In this document: piece by piece, positions 32,655 to 44,154 of the stretch
Position numbering within the stretch: the first letter of the stretch is position 1
Layout of the letters: each line of letters opens with the position of its first letter
NCBI GenBank assembly: GCA_001931905.2
Contig: MSJI02000853.1
Coordinates: 89,375 to 153,374 of the forward strand
Direction of reading: 5' to 3'
From: Cladosporium sp. IMV 00045
Taxonomy: Eukaryota > Ascomycota > Dothideomycetes > Cladosporiales > Cladosporiaceae
DNA length: 64,000 nt
Position numbers and translations under genes: made by a program
The notes under the pieces: model-generated
Seen by the model: the letters and a program-made list of their open reading frames with translations, nothing else
Told to the model about the DNA's origin: nothing
Databases searched by the model: none

Positions 32655-34044
32655 ATGGCGGAAATGGATATTGAAGAGCTCGCAGCTCAGCGATCCACCA
32701 TCTCGGGCCACGCCTCGCAGCTCTCCCTCTACGCCGTCACCGTCATCTTCACCATCCTCGCCTGTCTGGCCATCATCGCGCGTGTATGCGCTCGCACGTT
32801 CGTCGCTAAGCAAGCTGGTTTCGACGATGGATTGATCCTGGTCTCTGGAGTCTTCTCGATCGTCTTCTGCATCACCACCTACAAGCAGACCGAATATGGC
32901 ATGGGCAAGCATGCCTGGGAATTTCCTCCTGAGGACAAGGCTTTCATCGCCGCATGGTTCTGGGCATCTGTTTGGACATATTATGCTGCACTGGGGTTGA
33001 CGAAGCTTTCGATCATGCTGCAATATCTCAGGATCTTCCCGCAGATCAACTTCCGCAGGTTGTGCTATGGCATGATCGTGATGATTATCTTGTGGACTCT
33101 CTGGACGGTCTTTAGCGCGCTGGTCATGTGTGTTCCCATTCACGTATTCTGGACAGCCGAGGACTTCTTCAATGACCCGCGTTGTCTTCCACGCCTGGAG
33201 GTCTGGTGAGTTGTGCAATGCGCCTATGCTCGAGCAAGTCCCATGTAGCTGACAAGCGTAAAGGTACACCAATGCTGCCATCAACATTGTGACTGATATT
33301 GCCACCGCTCTTCTTCCAATCGGAGTCATCAACAGCCTCGACATGCCCAAGCGCCAGAAGACGCTCCTATTCGCGGTGTTCGGCGTTGGCTTGATGTGAG
33401 TAGTCGCTTTCCTATAAAATATCTGCAACATAACTAACATCTCCGTCCACAGCACATGCCTCATCTCCGTCCTGCGTCTCGTCTACATTTACCCCATGGC
33501 CGTCAACCCCGACCAAACCTGGCACTCACCGCTCCTCTGCATCTGGTCCGCGGTCGAAATGAACGTCGCCATCCTCTGCTCATGCGCGCCAACCCTTCGC
33601 TGTCTGATCCAGCGCTTCTGGCCCAAACTCCTCAACTCGCTGCCTTCCAGCTACGGCTCGTCCGCCCGCCGTTCCAAGCGCGAAGACTCCGCTGCTACTG
33701 CCGTCGCATCCAACGGCACCACTACCTCCAGCTCCAAGCACTCGATGTTCAAGTCCAAGGATGTTGCGGAGATCGAAGCCATGCCAGTTGAGAACCATGA
33801 GATGGAGGACCAGCGGAACGAGACACCTCCCGCCGAGCGCCTCACTTTCCGTCGCAGCCTATTCAGTCCGTTTTCAGGTACCACCAATTCGAGCCTGGCT
33901 TCATGCTACGGTGGCAAAGCCGCTGCTGATGAAGAAGAAGCTCTCTGTGCGCGCGTGGGTCCGCCACAGGGCAGAGAGGTCGGCTTCCAGGCTCAGGCGG
34001 AACCTCAGGGTATTACCAAGACTACGGAGCTGGAGGTTCGCTAG
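32655..34044 (+). CDS. Rhodopsin-like fungal integral membrane protein (PTH11/SAT4-like)
   Basis: Seven-helix plasma-membrane protein of the large fungal family with the conserved 'rhodopsin' domain; some members act in surface sensing. Three exons (32655-33205, 33264-33395, 33453-34044) with 58- and 57-bp introns (GTGAGT donors) give 424 residues. Helices begin at residue ~25 (LYAVTVIFTILACLAIIARV). The family marks are R-x-x-x-R after helix 1 (RVCARTFV), GFDDGLIL, YGMGKHAW in the first outer loop, KLSIMLQYLRIFP, and the D-x-x-x-x-LLPIGVI helix in exon 2. The C-terminal ~150 residues are hydrophilic, Ser/Thr/Glu-rich and presumably cytoplasmic. No CFEM domain is present. Ligand and pathway are unknown. 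Confidence 0.85.
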
Positions 34045-35271
34045 AAGGCGGACGGGTTTGTAAGGCAGGCTTGGTCTTTCTTTTGCTTCTCTGTCTCTCT
34101 TGTCTATCTAATCTCAATACCCACGGGCTGAGTGGATAGTATCCTAACATTTTTTTAGTCATATATTGGCCCGATCTACGTCAATGTAATATTTTTGTGG
34201 AAAACCAAATGTCCGTCAAGGCAGCTGACTTGAAAAAAAAAAAAAAAAAAAAAACCGCTATTTCAGGGTAGTGCTTGACTTCTTCAGAATGACGCAGAGC
34301 AACACTGCACCAGGCTCAGGTTTCTACAGGACGCGTAACGACGAGAGGAAGATGAACGCAGCGGCGAGGGGTAAAACATCAAAGGCGGTGGTATGAGACA
34401 TCTGATTCACCTGGGAATCCGACTTTCGTCGTTGACAAGAAAAAATCGCCAACTCGATCACAGAAGTGACAGCGCGACCCAAACAAAACACATTGCAGGT
34501 AAGTTCGCTTTTCAATTACTTTCTACAATCCAACCATCATTCGCGTTATCGAAGCAAAGTCGCATATCATTGTTCAAGATGTTCGACGATGTTGATAACC
34601 GTTGCCAAGCGCATGGTAAATTGATGGCTAACTCTAAGACACAGTTTGACTTTCCCCAGCAACCTCACTTTCCGAATTGGGCAACATCCTAATCTTAAAC
34701 CCGAAATGGACTTCAGCATCGCTGGTGTGGCTGATATATCGAAAGCAAAATGCATTCATGATGCCAGCACGAGCCAGGCCAACAACCATGCGCCTCACAT
34801 TGCAAGTATTAGCCCAAACACTCCCCCAGTCACCATTGACCAGCCACAAACGGGTTTCACATCCAGGCATCGAGAAAATGCTTGTCTACACTGCTAAGCA
34901 CGCCAATGCCCACGTCCCTGCACTCTTCTTTCCATGTGGCTGTGGAGCGACCTCCCCCATGGCCAGCCACGAAAAGTGTATATGATTGCGCGGCCGTCCT
35001 ACAGATCGTTTCGATGCGGCTCTGAAGGCATCATCTTCATTGTTGATCAATGGAGCGTAGCGTATCGTCTTCACGATGCTTCAAGCCTGGTGGCTGACAT
35101 GGCACAGGTGGTTGGTACCAAGGAAAAGTAGATATAGATGGCGAAGGAGTGCTCCATCGTCTGTTCCATTCCAGCCAGCAACTCTCTACCCATCCTCGAA
35201 GACTCTTCTGATCATCTTGTTCTCACTTGGTTCTCACAAAGATTTAGCTTGTGCACTACCTTCACAGCACA
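34045..35271. other. Intergenic, 1.2 kb, with A22 tract
   Basis: Contains a run of 22 A at 34233-34254 and otherwise no recognisable gene. The right part is the presumed promoter of the AA10-type gene. Confidence 0.5.
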
Positions 35272-36111
35272 ATGGCACCTTCATCGCAACAACTCTTCGC
35301 CCTCTTCGCATTGGGTCTCCTTTGCACTCCCCAATACGTCAACGCACATGGATACATCACCACGCCCCCATCACGACAGGCCTCTTGCGCAGATGGATCT
35401 GTTGAAGAATCCAACTGCGATGGTGTGACATACGAGCCTCAATCCGTCGAAACCCCCAAAGGCGCCCCCTTTGAGCGAGACGTCGGCGACCAAATCTGTA
35501 ACGGCGGAGGCTCTCGCTTCGGCGCCCTCAACAACGCCGGCGACGGCCTTTGGCCACAGACATCCATCCCAGCATCCGAGGACCTCAACCTCGAATGGAA
35601 AATCACCACCGCCCACAAGACGCAAAGCTGGGTCTACTACATCACCAAGCCAGGCCTTGAGCCCGGCAAAGCCGTCACCAAAGACGACTTCCAGGAAGAG
35701 CCCATCCTCGTCATGGACACGGACCACGACGCCCCGCCAGCAACTGTGAGCCACACGATCCCCGCCGACGGCTTGAGCGATCATAGCGGCTACGCCATCA
35801 TCTACGGCGTGTGGTCCATCGGTGACACCGGCAATGCTTTCTACAACTGTGTGGACGTCAACATCGAGGGCGATTCGGCTTCGGAAGCGGAAGAGCCTCC
35901 CACTTCCACTTCTTCGTCGAGCGCAACTGCAACGTCCTCAACAGCAGCGGCCTCAGGAACCGGCACCAGGGCTACCGGCACGGCTGTCAGTGGAACTGCA
36001 GCGGCGAGCATGTCGACTTCCACCGGATCGGCTGTGGGCTACGACCCCAATTCCAACTCGACCGTGCTTACGCTCTCTGGTCGCAAGATCAAGAGGAGCT
36101 TCTGGGCTTGA
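35272..36111 (+). CDS. AA10-type lytic polysaccharide monooxygenase (secreted)
   Basis: Secreted copper monooxygenase of the chitin-binding type 4/AA10-like fold, acting on chitin or cellulose. Single exon, 279 residues. The frame is open a little upstream, but the ATG at 35272 begins a clear signal peptide (~25 residues) cut before HGYIT, leaving an N-terminal His. H-G-Y-x-x-x-P-P-S-R-Q is the usual opening of the family. The second copper His is in ITTAHKTQSWVYYITKPG, and WSIGDTGNAFYNCVDV carries the axial Phe region. After residue ~205 comes a Ser/Thr/Ala-rich linker that is probably O-glycosylated, then a short conserved-looking end, KRSFWA, that resembles the end of the AA9 protein at 4447. 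No carbohydrate-binding module is present. Confidence 0.85.
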   Translation: MAPSSQQLFALFALGLLCTPQYVNAHGYITTPPSRQASCADGSVEESNCDGVTYEPQSVETPKGAPFERDVGDQICNGGGSRFGALNNAGDGLWPQTSIPASEDLNLEWKITTAHKTQSWVYYITKPGLEPGKAVTKDDFQEEPILVMDTDHDAPPATVSHTIPADGLSDHSGYAIIYGVWSIGDTGNAFYNCVDVNIEGDSASEAEEPPTSTSSSSATATSSTAAASGTGTRATGTAVSGTAAASMSTSTGSAVGYDPNSNSTVLTLSGRKIKRSFWA

Positions 36112-37145
36112 GGGATATGAAAGGGTGGGATCGTTTGGAGTTCTGTTTTCGTGTTCACTCAAAAAGCACAATACCCTCTGCATCTTTTCGCATTTTGTTG
36201 GAGTTGGTGGCCAATTTGATTTTGTCGTTCTGATTTTCTGGGGTTTATTCTTCGGGTTGAAAATGGGCGTTTCGTTTAATACCATCGGTCGGCATTGGGG
36301 AATTTCCGTTCAATCTTGTACAAATCTAATGTATAAATCGTCTTCACTAAATGTTTCCTCATCCAGGAAATCCCTCCATTGACCCATTTGATCTCATCGC
36401 AACACCATCAAAGTCAAGAGCACTTAACACTGCGCGAGCTTTGCCCTTGATAGGGGATGTAGCTCACCATCAGCCTACACAATTGCACCATCCAGCCGAG
36501 CCAACTTCATCGATTATGATCACGACTAGCCGCTGCGAACTGACACCAATACTTTGGGTGAACAAATAATCCACACGTCTGAGTATGACTCGGACCAATG
36601 AGAATCAATTGCAGGTTTTGCTAATCCATAATACCCTCAAATTACGCTGCTCGAAAGTCGGTGGAGTCAACAGCATTGGTAGCCCGGCGAAGCGAGAGGA
36701 TATCGATGGTTCTAGTAATCGACACACCTCCTCGGAGATACACATTACCTCTCTATGTTGAGAGAAAGTGACACTACCCTCGCTCACTATGCCCAGGAGC
36801 TGCGGTTCCAACGCTCAGCAAGATAGAATCGTAAGAGACAATCATGCCAACGCTATGAGGCTCAATTCAGTGAGAACGATCATTTCCATCTTCGAGCTTG
36901 CAGGACTCAGTTTCTCTTTCGGTAAAATCTCATCTACGCTCTAGGCATCAATGCACAGGACTTGCCCAGTGCTTGGCTACATATTTCGTCGGGTAGTTCG
37001 ATCAACATTTGGGACATTGACGTGATTACTTTGGTGTCGATTATCGCCTCAGATCGTTGTCATAAATGTCACATCTCCTATCCCCATGTCTCTTCGCGAC
37101 TCCGTCAGATAGAAGTCCCTCAATTTGTACGAAGCTTTTCCGACA
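36112..37145. other. Intergenic, 1.0 kb, no gene seen
   Basis: No protein-like frame on either strand. Separates the LPMO gene from the transporter pseudogene. Confidence 0.5.
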
Positions 37146-39395
37146 ATGATCGCTGAAAAAGACACCAACCTCTCCATTCAGGATTGCCTAAGAGACTCGG
37201 GCCCAATCTCACCCCAAAAGCCTTCACACAACAAACAACCGGGCCACAACGATTTGGCATACATCGAAGGCAGTCCCAACCGCGACCCCGGCCCCGTAGG
37301 ACCAGCCATAGCTCGCTTCTGGCAACGGCGAAACGACGGCCTCACACTCGACGAAATCGCCACGCAGCCCTCGGTCTTCGACGACGAAAGACTAGCAGCA
37401 CTGCACCACCCAAAGCCTCAGTACGAGAGCATCCACCGCTTCGATCCGAGTGAACGATGGACATGGAGGGAGGAGATTCCGCTCATCCGCCGGATGGATT
37501 GGCGGGTCACGGCTTGGGCGGCGATTGCGTTTTTCGCTCTAGATCTTCCGAGGGGCAATATCAGCCAGGCTAATAGTGATAACTTTCTCGAGGACCTTGG
37601 GCTCGATACGAATGACTTCAACACGGGCCAGACGCTTTTTCGGGTGGCTTTCTTGTGTGCGGAATTGCCTTCGCAGCTGGTCAGTAAGAAGATAGGTCCA
37701 GACGTTTGGATCCCTGGTGAGTGGTTGAGATTGACCTGAGCTTGAGATATCACGATGGAGCTGATACCTGCAAGCTCAAATGATCATGTGGTCCCTCGTG
37801 TCTGGAGGCCAGTTCTGGCTCAGCGGAAGGGCGTCGTTCTTCGCTTGTCAAGTGCTCATCGGCCTACTCCAAGGTGGCTTGTAGGTGAACAATGGAAAGA
37901 AAGCCAATGCATACACCCGTTGACACTTCAGCAGCATTCCGGATTTGATATTGTACATGTCATATTTCTTCAAGGGCATTGAGCTGCCGTTCCGCCTTGC
38001 AACTTTCTACCTGACAAATCGTATGACTGATGTGGTTGCTCCGCTGATGGCGTACGGTCTTCTTCGCATGCGTGGGATTCATGGCAGGGAAGGTTGGCGA
38101 TGGTGAGTTGGTGCACCTTTCGTCATCATGTCTCCATCTCTTCAGCTGACTTTTGCGATGCTAGGCTGTTCCTGGTCGTAAGTATACAACATCGGTTCTT
38201 TTCCACAGACCAAGTCTAACTCTTACCAGGAGGGGATCATCACATTGATAATCGGTATCTGGTCCGTCTTCGCCATGGTCCCAGGCCCCACCCAGACGAA
38301 GACATGGTACCGACCGAAAGGATGGTTCAATGGAAGAGAAGAAAGTCAGTACCCTCCTGAGAGTTATCGCCTGAAAAGTTGGCTTGCTGAGTCCTTCCTC
38401 CATCCCAGAAATCATGGTCAACCGCATCCTCCGTGACGACCATTCCAAATCCGACATGCACAATCGCGAGGGCATCACTCCCAAACTGATGTGGAAAGCT
38501 TTAAAAGATTACGACATGTGGCCGGTGAGTGCATCGACATTCACCATCTTCCTGGCAGATGTCAAGAGAACCAATTCGATAACGAGTTTGCTAACTGCAT
38601 CCTCATAGCTCTACCTAATAGCCCTAACCTACGGCATCCCCAGCGGTCCACCCGATCAATACCTCACGCTAAATCACCGCCGCATGGGCTTCGACACCTT
38701 CCAAACGAACCTCTAAGCATCCCAGCTCAAGTCCTAACAACCATCAACGTCCGCAGCCCCAAACCCCCGAACCCGAGCCCAACAAAGCTAACAACCCATC
38801 GCGCACCCAGATGATGATCGTGACCTACGCCTCCGAGAAACTCAACCAGCGCGCCTACTTCGGCATCTTCTGCCAGATCTGGATGCTGCCCTGCGTCGTC
38901 GCCCTGCTGCTCGAACCCATTTCCTCCTCGAACCCTTGGCCCGTCTATGCCATCCTGACAACTCTGCTCTCCTTCCCGACCTCCCATCCGATCCAGATCG
39001 GCTAGCTGAGCCGCATCTCCCGCAGCACGAGGACGCGCACGGTCTCGGCGGCGCTGTACAACATGTTCATCCAGGTGCAGATCATCATCAGCGCGAATTT
39101 CTATCGAGAGGAAGATTTGCCCGATTATCGTATGTGGAAGGAATGTCTCTGTGCTTTCGATGGCTTTGGACCGACTGATGATTCCGATTCCGATTCAGGG
39201 AATGGGAAAACAGTCCTCGTAGCCGTCGCTTCCTACAATATCGTCCTCTACTTGCTCGTCAAAGCTTATTATGTCTGGCGGAATGGGAGCAAGGAGAAGC
39301 AGTGGAAGCAATTGTCGCTCGCAGAGCGGCAGTCGTATTACGAAACTACTGCGAGTGAGGGGAACAAACGGTTGGATTTTCGATTTGTGCATTGA
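37146..39395 (+). pseudogene. MFS transporter, allantoate permease (Dal5) family, decayed
   Basis: Intact relatives are 12-helix anion:proton symporters for small organic anions (allantoate, nicotinate, pantothenate). Exons readable by splice sites and phase are 37146-37716, 37775-37880, 37935-38102, 38165-38177 (13 nt), 38230-38344, 38409-38524 and 38609 onward, with further exons to 39395 including a 69-bp intron at 39130-39198. Family segments are present: RMDWRVTAW, ALDLPRGNISQANSDNF, FRVAFLCAELPSQLVSKKIG, FKGIELPFRLATFYL and the closing LDFRFVH. Two lesions are seen. The frame runs into TAA at 38714-38716, where one C seems lost, and the conserved reading continues one frame over (LSIPAQVLTTIN). 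A TAG at 39003-39005 stands where Trp is expected, consistent with a G-to-A (RIP-type) change. The substrate of the ancestor is unknown. Confidence 0.75.
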
Positions 39396-40017
39396 GCTGG
39401 CGCGTCTGAGATATTTCGTGGGGAGAGGTTGGTGGGTTGTGAGGGTGGTGCTTCATATCTTCTTCATATTCCCATTGCCTCTTCGAAGCTTTGCTTGAGG
39501 TACAATCAACAACCGATCGTGTTGACTGCAACTTGTGATCAGACATCATTCCATGCGATACAGTTCAGTCCAACCAGTCCAATCCAAGTTCTGCTAAATC
39601 AGAAAAAGCCAAAAGGCTCTGTGTTAAACGGCTGATGCATACCTACATGTAACGTAAATCGCACGCAGTATCCATGCCGCTTCTGATCTGATCATGCTTT
39701 CATTTCGATTTTTATGATTACTTTTTCTCGAAAGTGATTTTCATTCTGAGTCCTCTCATTCCCTTGCTTGCGTGTCTGCTTTCCTCCATTTTGCTTCTGT
39801 TGTACGCCATGTGCACCCTGCTGGAAAAAGAAAAAGACCCGACTGATCCGCTTGAAAAACAGCCAGAACCCATGAATTAAAGAAAACTCCGACCCGAATG
39901 CTACGCTTCCGAAAGGAAAAAAAAAAAAAAGAAAAAGAAAAAGCATCCCGAAAACAGCCTCTCTCTCGAGTCATATACACCCATCGTCCATTCTTCTTGC
40001 AATCGTCCATGCATCCC
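39396..40017. other. Intergenic between convergent genes, A-rich patch
   Basis: Includes an A/G-rich stretch at about 39915-39945. No gene recognised. Confidence 0.5.
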
Positions 40018-40806
40018 TCACATCAACTCCACCGGCGGCCTCGAAGTGTGCACGTACTTCACATCCGAAGCGGGCACGGGGCTGATATCCCCCGGACTAT
40101 CCGTCGTATCCTCAACCGCAATAGCCGGCAGGGCAGGCGAATCTCCATGATCCTCCGGGTGATAGACGACAGTTCCCGTGCCGGAGCGAGTTCTCGTCGT
40201 GCTCGGTCTGAACTCATCCTCCAAGCTGCCAGTGTTGTGGCTCGTGCTCTCCATCCCCTCCATAGCATCCATGGGTCCCGGTCTAGCCTGCAGTTTACTC
40301 AGAGCGGCGGCCAAATCCTCCGCATGCACTTCCTTGTTCGGCGGGTCCTCGTCGCGCATCTCCCAGCCCATCGGCGGCGACGGGGGAGGGGAGATGAAAA
40401 ACAGCCTGTCGCTCTTGGGGAGGTGGAGGTATTTCTCCTCGTCGCCGATCTTGGTGTGCTGGCCGAAATAGACGCGGGCGCGGTTGCCGAGAACGGACTC
40501 GCCGTCGAGGACCTTGCGGATGGCCACGGCGTCGTCGACCGTGTAGAAGGAGACGACGATGCGGCGGAAGGATTTGAGCGGGGCGAAGATGTGAATTGTG
40601 GCGTGGTCGTTGATGGCGCGGGAGATGCTTTCGAGGACGGCGGAGGTGAAGATCTCGAGGGATTGCAGGTTGGTTATCAGGAGGGTGTTGCTGGGTGGGG
40701 TGGGTTGGGAGAGGGGTGGGAGGTCGGAGAGGTCGAGGGAGAGGTTGTGGTGGTTGTGGCGTTTGGAGGGTGAGGCGGATGGTGGGGTTGAGAGGTCCAT
40801 GGCCAT
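40018..40806 (-). CDS. RCN1: Calcipressin (regulator of calcineurin)
   Basis: Binds calcineurin and tunes Ca2+ signalling. Single exon, 262 residues, normal for filamentous fungi. Residues ~40-120 form the RRM-like fold (NTLLITNLQS, FAPLKSFRRIVVSF, ARVYFGQHT). The family hallmark follows: LPKSDRLFFISPPPSPPMGW (~129-148), the conserved ISPP-x-SPP phospho-motif, then EDPPNKEVHAEDLA. The C-terminus TSRPPVELM may serve as a PxIxIT-like calcineurin-docking site. The tail between is acidic and Thr/Ser-rich. The second Met (MDLS) is a possible alternative start. Confidence 0.92.
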   Translation of the reverse strand: MAMDLSTPPSASPSKRHNHHNLSLDLSDLPPLSQPTPPSNTLLITNLQSLEIFTSAVLESISRAINDHATIHIFAPLKSFRRIVVSFYTVDDAVAIRKVLDGESVLGNRARVYFGQHTKIGDEEKYLHLPKSDRLFFISPPPSPPMGWEMRDEDPPNKEVHAEDLAAALSKLQARPGPMDAMEGMESTSHNTGSLEDEFRPSTTRTRSGTGTVVYHPEDHGDSPALPAIAVEDTTDSPGDISPVPASDVKYVHTSRPPVELM

Positions 40807-42164
40807 GTTTGTGTTGAGTGAAGTGAGGTATTGAAGTGAGGTGAGATGAGTGATGTTGCCTTTTGTTTGGTGTTGTAGGTCGGCGGGGTGGCGGAGTAGG
40901 TGTTTGTGTGCCGCAGGAGGGTTGTGTGTGTTGCTGGTAGAGAAGATGGTAGGGGAGAGGGAGGAGGAGGAGGCGCAGAGAGAGAGATATTATGTGGTGG
41001 TGGTGGTGAGGTGGATTGCTCTAGAACATAAGAGGGTTGATTACTGTCATATAATAAGTTCACTTGGCCTCTCGTCCACAGCTGCTGCGCCTGCATCCAA
41101 CTTGCCGCTGACGTCGCTCAAGCAAGGCTGAGCAGATGGCAGTGCCAAGAGCACAGACGGCACGTGATCAGTCCGTTGTGGCTGAGAAAGAGAGAGAGAG
41201 ACACTCGAGAGACGAACTGAGTAATGCAAGCGCCGGGAGAGGCCGACGGCAGCGGAACGTCACGGAGCGGCCCAGTCACGTGGCTCATCGGGAGCCAGTC
41301 CCGATACGGCCATCCCACCCCCCGAAAAGGAAAGGTGTGAAGGTGCGAGACGGCGTGTGAGAGGATTCGCTTGGGAGATGGTCGATAAAGTAGGCCAAGG
41401 GATGGATGCATCATGCACGATGGGCCGATGCTGCTCGTCTACCACCAACACAACCACACATCAGTCCATGGAGAAAGCTCCAGATCTCGCTGCTATGCTT
41501 CCACCCTCTATAACACCGGCAGATCCCGTCTTGACAGTCCCATCCTTCCACCACAGCCAAAGATGGTCGGTATGATCCATCAGCCTTCCCATTCATCCGA
41601 GGAGGCATGGCCAGACAACATTCTGTCCAGATCTTGTACCAATAAATCCAGCAGAGCATGGCAGAAATGATACAGCATCGCCCAAGAGCTCCCTGGCCGT
41701 CATCGTCACCGAGAACATTAATAACATATATATCCCATCATGACCATCGCCATCATCAAGCGGGCCGACTGGGATTTGAGATCTACTTACCGAACTTCTC
41801 TGCGGCCTGTGCGAGAAGTTTAGAAAGGTCTCTCAGCCTCTCTCAGGCCAGCCTTTGTGCCTCTGTGCCCTCTCATGCCCTCCCTCTCTCTCGCCCTCCA
41901 AGCCCACTGATCGCCCTGAAATCAGCTCGCGTGGGCAGCTAAAGCTAGCGCCCCGATTCGCCCACCTCTGATGTTACTCTCAATCGCTGTCTCTTCCACA
42001 TTATTATTACCACTACCGAACCGACCTTGCTACTGCCACCCCTAGTACTACTCCTCGCCTGTCTGTCCGTCTGTCGGTCCGCGTTCCCTCTTTACCGCCC
42101 GTAGAATACTACTTCCTTCCGCCACATCTCCCAATCCCTTCACATCTCACCACATCTCTGCACC
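40807..42164. other. Divergent intergenic region, 1.4 kb
   Basis: Lies between calcipressin (minus) and the methyltransferase (plus). It holds GTG and GA microsatellite patches (about 40995-41010 and 41187-41201) and a C/T-rich leader from about 41990. No gene recognised. Confidence 0.5.
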
Positions 42165-43267
42165 ATGTGCCCGCCAGATCCTGATCTGGGAGCTCAGGCC
42201 TTGGCAGCCCAGGACAGTGCCAGCGAGACTGACTCGGGTTACGGAGACGAGACCGCGCTGTCAACCGCATCACTCCAATCCAGCATATTCGACTACGAAG
42301 AAGAGTATGGCCGCTCATATCACGCCTTCCGCCGTGGCAAATATGTCATGCCCAACGACGAGCGCGAACAAGAGCGCATGGATCTCCACTACCACAGCTT
42401 GCGCCTCGCCCTGGGGAACCGCCACTGGCTAGCACCGATCGAAAAACCCACTTCCATCCTCGACATCGGCACCGGCACGGGCATCTGGGCCATGGACGTC
42501 GCCGACGACCACCCCTCCGCCCAAATCCTCGGCATCGACCTCTCACCCATCCAACCCACCGCCGTCCCGCCCAATTTGGAATTCCAAATCATGGACGCCG
42601 ACGAGCCCTGGACGGGTTTCGAGCAACGCTTCGACTTCATTCACACCCGCCTCATGAACGGCTTCAGCCTGAAATCCTGGCCTTTCTTTTACGAGCAAGC
42701 CTTCGCCTCCCTGCAACCCGGCGGCTGGGTGGAGAACCAAGAATTCTCCGTCGCCTTCGGCTGCGACGACAACACCGTCCCCGAAAACAGCGCGTGCCGC
42801 CGCTGGGCCGACCTGTGGGAAGAAGGCGTGTCGAGATTCGGCCTCACCGGCATCTGCGACCCAGATAAGATGAAGGCGGCCATGGAAGCCGCGGGCTTCA
42901 TCAACATCTCCGTCCGATTCTATCGCATGCCCATCGGCGCATGGCCGAAGGACAAGAATCTGCGCCAGTCCGGTGTGTTCAACGTAATCGGTCTTCTCGA
43001 CGGGCTCAGCGGGCTGAGCCAGAGGGTCTTCACGCGCGGCTTGCAGTGGAGTATTGAGGAGATGGAGCTTCTGCTCATGCAGGTGCGGGATGAGTGCAAG
43101 AACCGCAAGATTCACAGTTGGTTTCCTATGTGAGTTGTTGCAGTCCTATTCAAGAATCATGATTTGAAGGAAATGACATTTCAGCTAATGTTTGAATCAG
43201 ATACGTCCTCTCCGGACAAAAACCACCCCTGGCACCCCTGCCGACGACGACGACAAGCCCCGCATGA
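42165..43267 (+). CDS. SAM-dependent methyltransferase, LaeA-like
   Basis: Class I methyltransferase of the fungal TAM/LaeA-like group. Exon 1 is 42165-43129 and exon 2 is 43201-43267, with a 71-bp intron (GTGAGT, branch GCTAAT), giving 343 residues. The family order is complete: a Ser/Asp-rich N-terminus, YGRSYHAFRRGKYVMPNDEREQERMDLHYH, SAM motif I ILDIGTGTGIWAMDVAD (~97-113), GIDLSPIQP, FDFIHTRLM and the LQPGGWVENQEF strand. The second exon supplies the usual end YVLSGQKP. LaeA itself controls secondary metabolism, but the genome of a Pezizomycete holds many such paralogues, so the role is open. No biosynthetic cluster is seen around it. Confidence 0.88.
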
Positions 43268-44154
43268 TGATACCCCCAAACAAGGCTGGCGACTTTTTGG
43301 ATGATTATTCGATTCTTATCTCCTGGTCTCTTCGTATCCCTTCTGTTCTTTTTGGACAAATGGACCAAAATATATTCCTAATCCCCTGCTGATTCTTCCC
43401 GCTCTTTTCATTTCCTTGCGTCGTCTTCCTCCTTTCACCTTTGATTCTTGGTCTAGATCTACATACTTGAAGATGGGATTTTGTATATACCCGAACAGAT
43501 CAACGAAATATTTAGGTATTAATAATGACAATAAGAATATCAACAACACTCAGCGTTCTGCATCAATTCGCTGAACAGTGTTATAAAGAATTCATGTGGA
43601 CACAAGAACGATTCGATTGCCAGGACGAGAGAATCAGGGGCACCGAAGAAAAAAAAAAAAAAACAATAGATTTCTAGTCTTCGACCACTCTTCCCTAGCC
43701 CTATCCTTCCCCAAAGATCAACTATACTTCCCTCCGCCTTCTTTCCAATTTTCGTCTACGCGTGGAAACTCTCCCTCTGAGCATCCAAAANNNNNNNNNN
43801 NNNNNNNNNNAATCCAAAAAAAAAAAAAAAAAAAAAAAAAGATGATACTTGATATCGACGCACATTTGCTTGCTGGATAAGATGAAGAATTGAAGTTTTT
43901 TTCTTTTGTTTTCCTTTTTCTGTTCTAGTATTTCAAGCCCTTGACATGTAAGGAGTCAGGATGTGTCCTGCTCTGAAGGCCTCTCACATCCAATGATCTA
44001 AAAATGCCCGTTCGGGTTATGATGTTTGCACAAAGAAACAAGTGCAGAGAGAAAACTTCCCGTCCTCACATCATCTCCATGGCTATCGTTCCATTCCAAC
44101 ATGCCTCCGATGTCTCCAATGCATCCAATGCCTCCCTTTCCCTGGCCAACAGGT
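43268..44154. other. Intergenic with assembly gap
   Basis: Holds A-runs (about 43650-43663 and 43816-43840) and the N gap. No gene recognised. It separates two convergent genes. Confidence 0.5.
43791..43810. other. Assembly gap (20 N)
   Basis: Twenty undetermined bases beside a long A tract. The true gap length is unknown. Confidence 0.99.

Noticed and set aside
32529..33464. Minus-strand open frame of 311 residues
   Set aside because: Antisense to the rhodopsin-like gene; no protein features of its own.
39898..40773. Long plus-strand open frame of 291 residues
   Set aside because: It is antisense to calcipressin, whose motifs are unmistakable.
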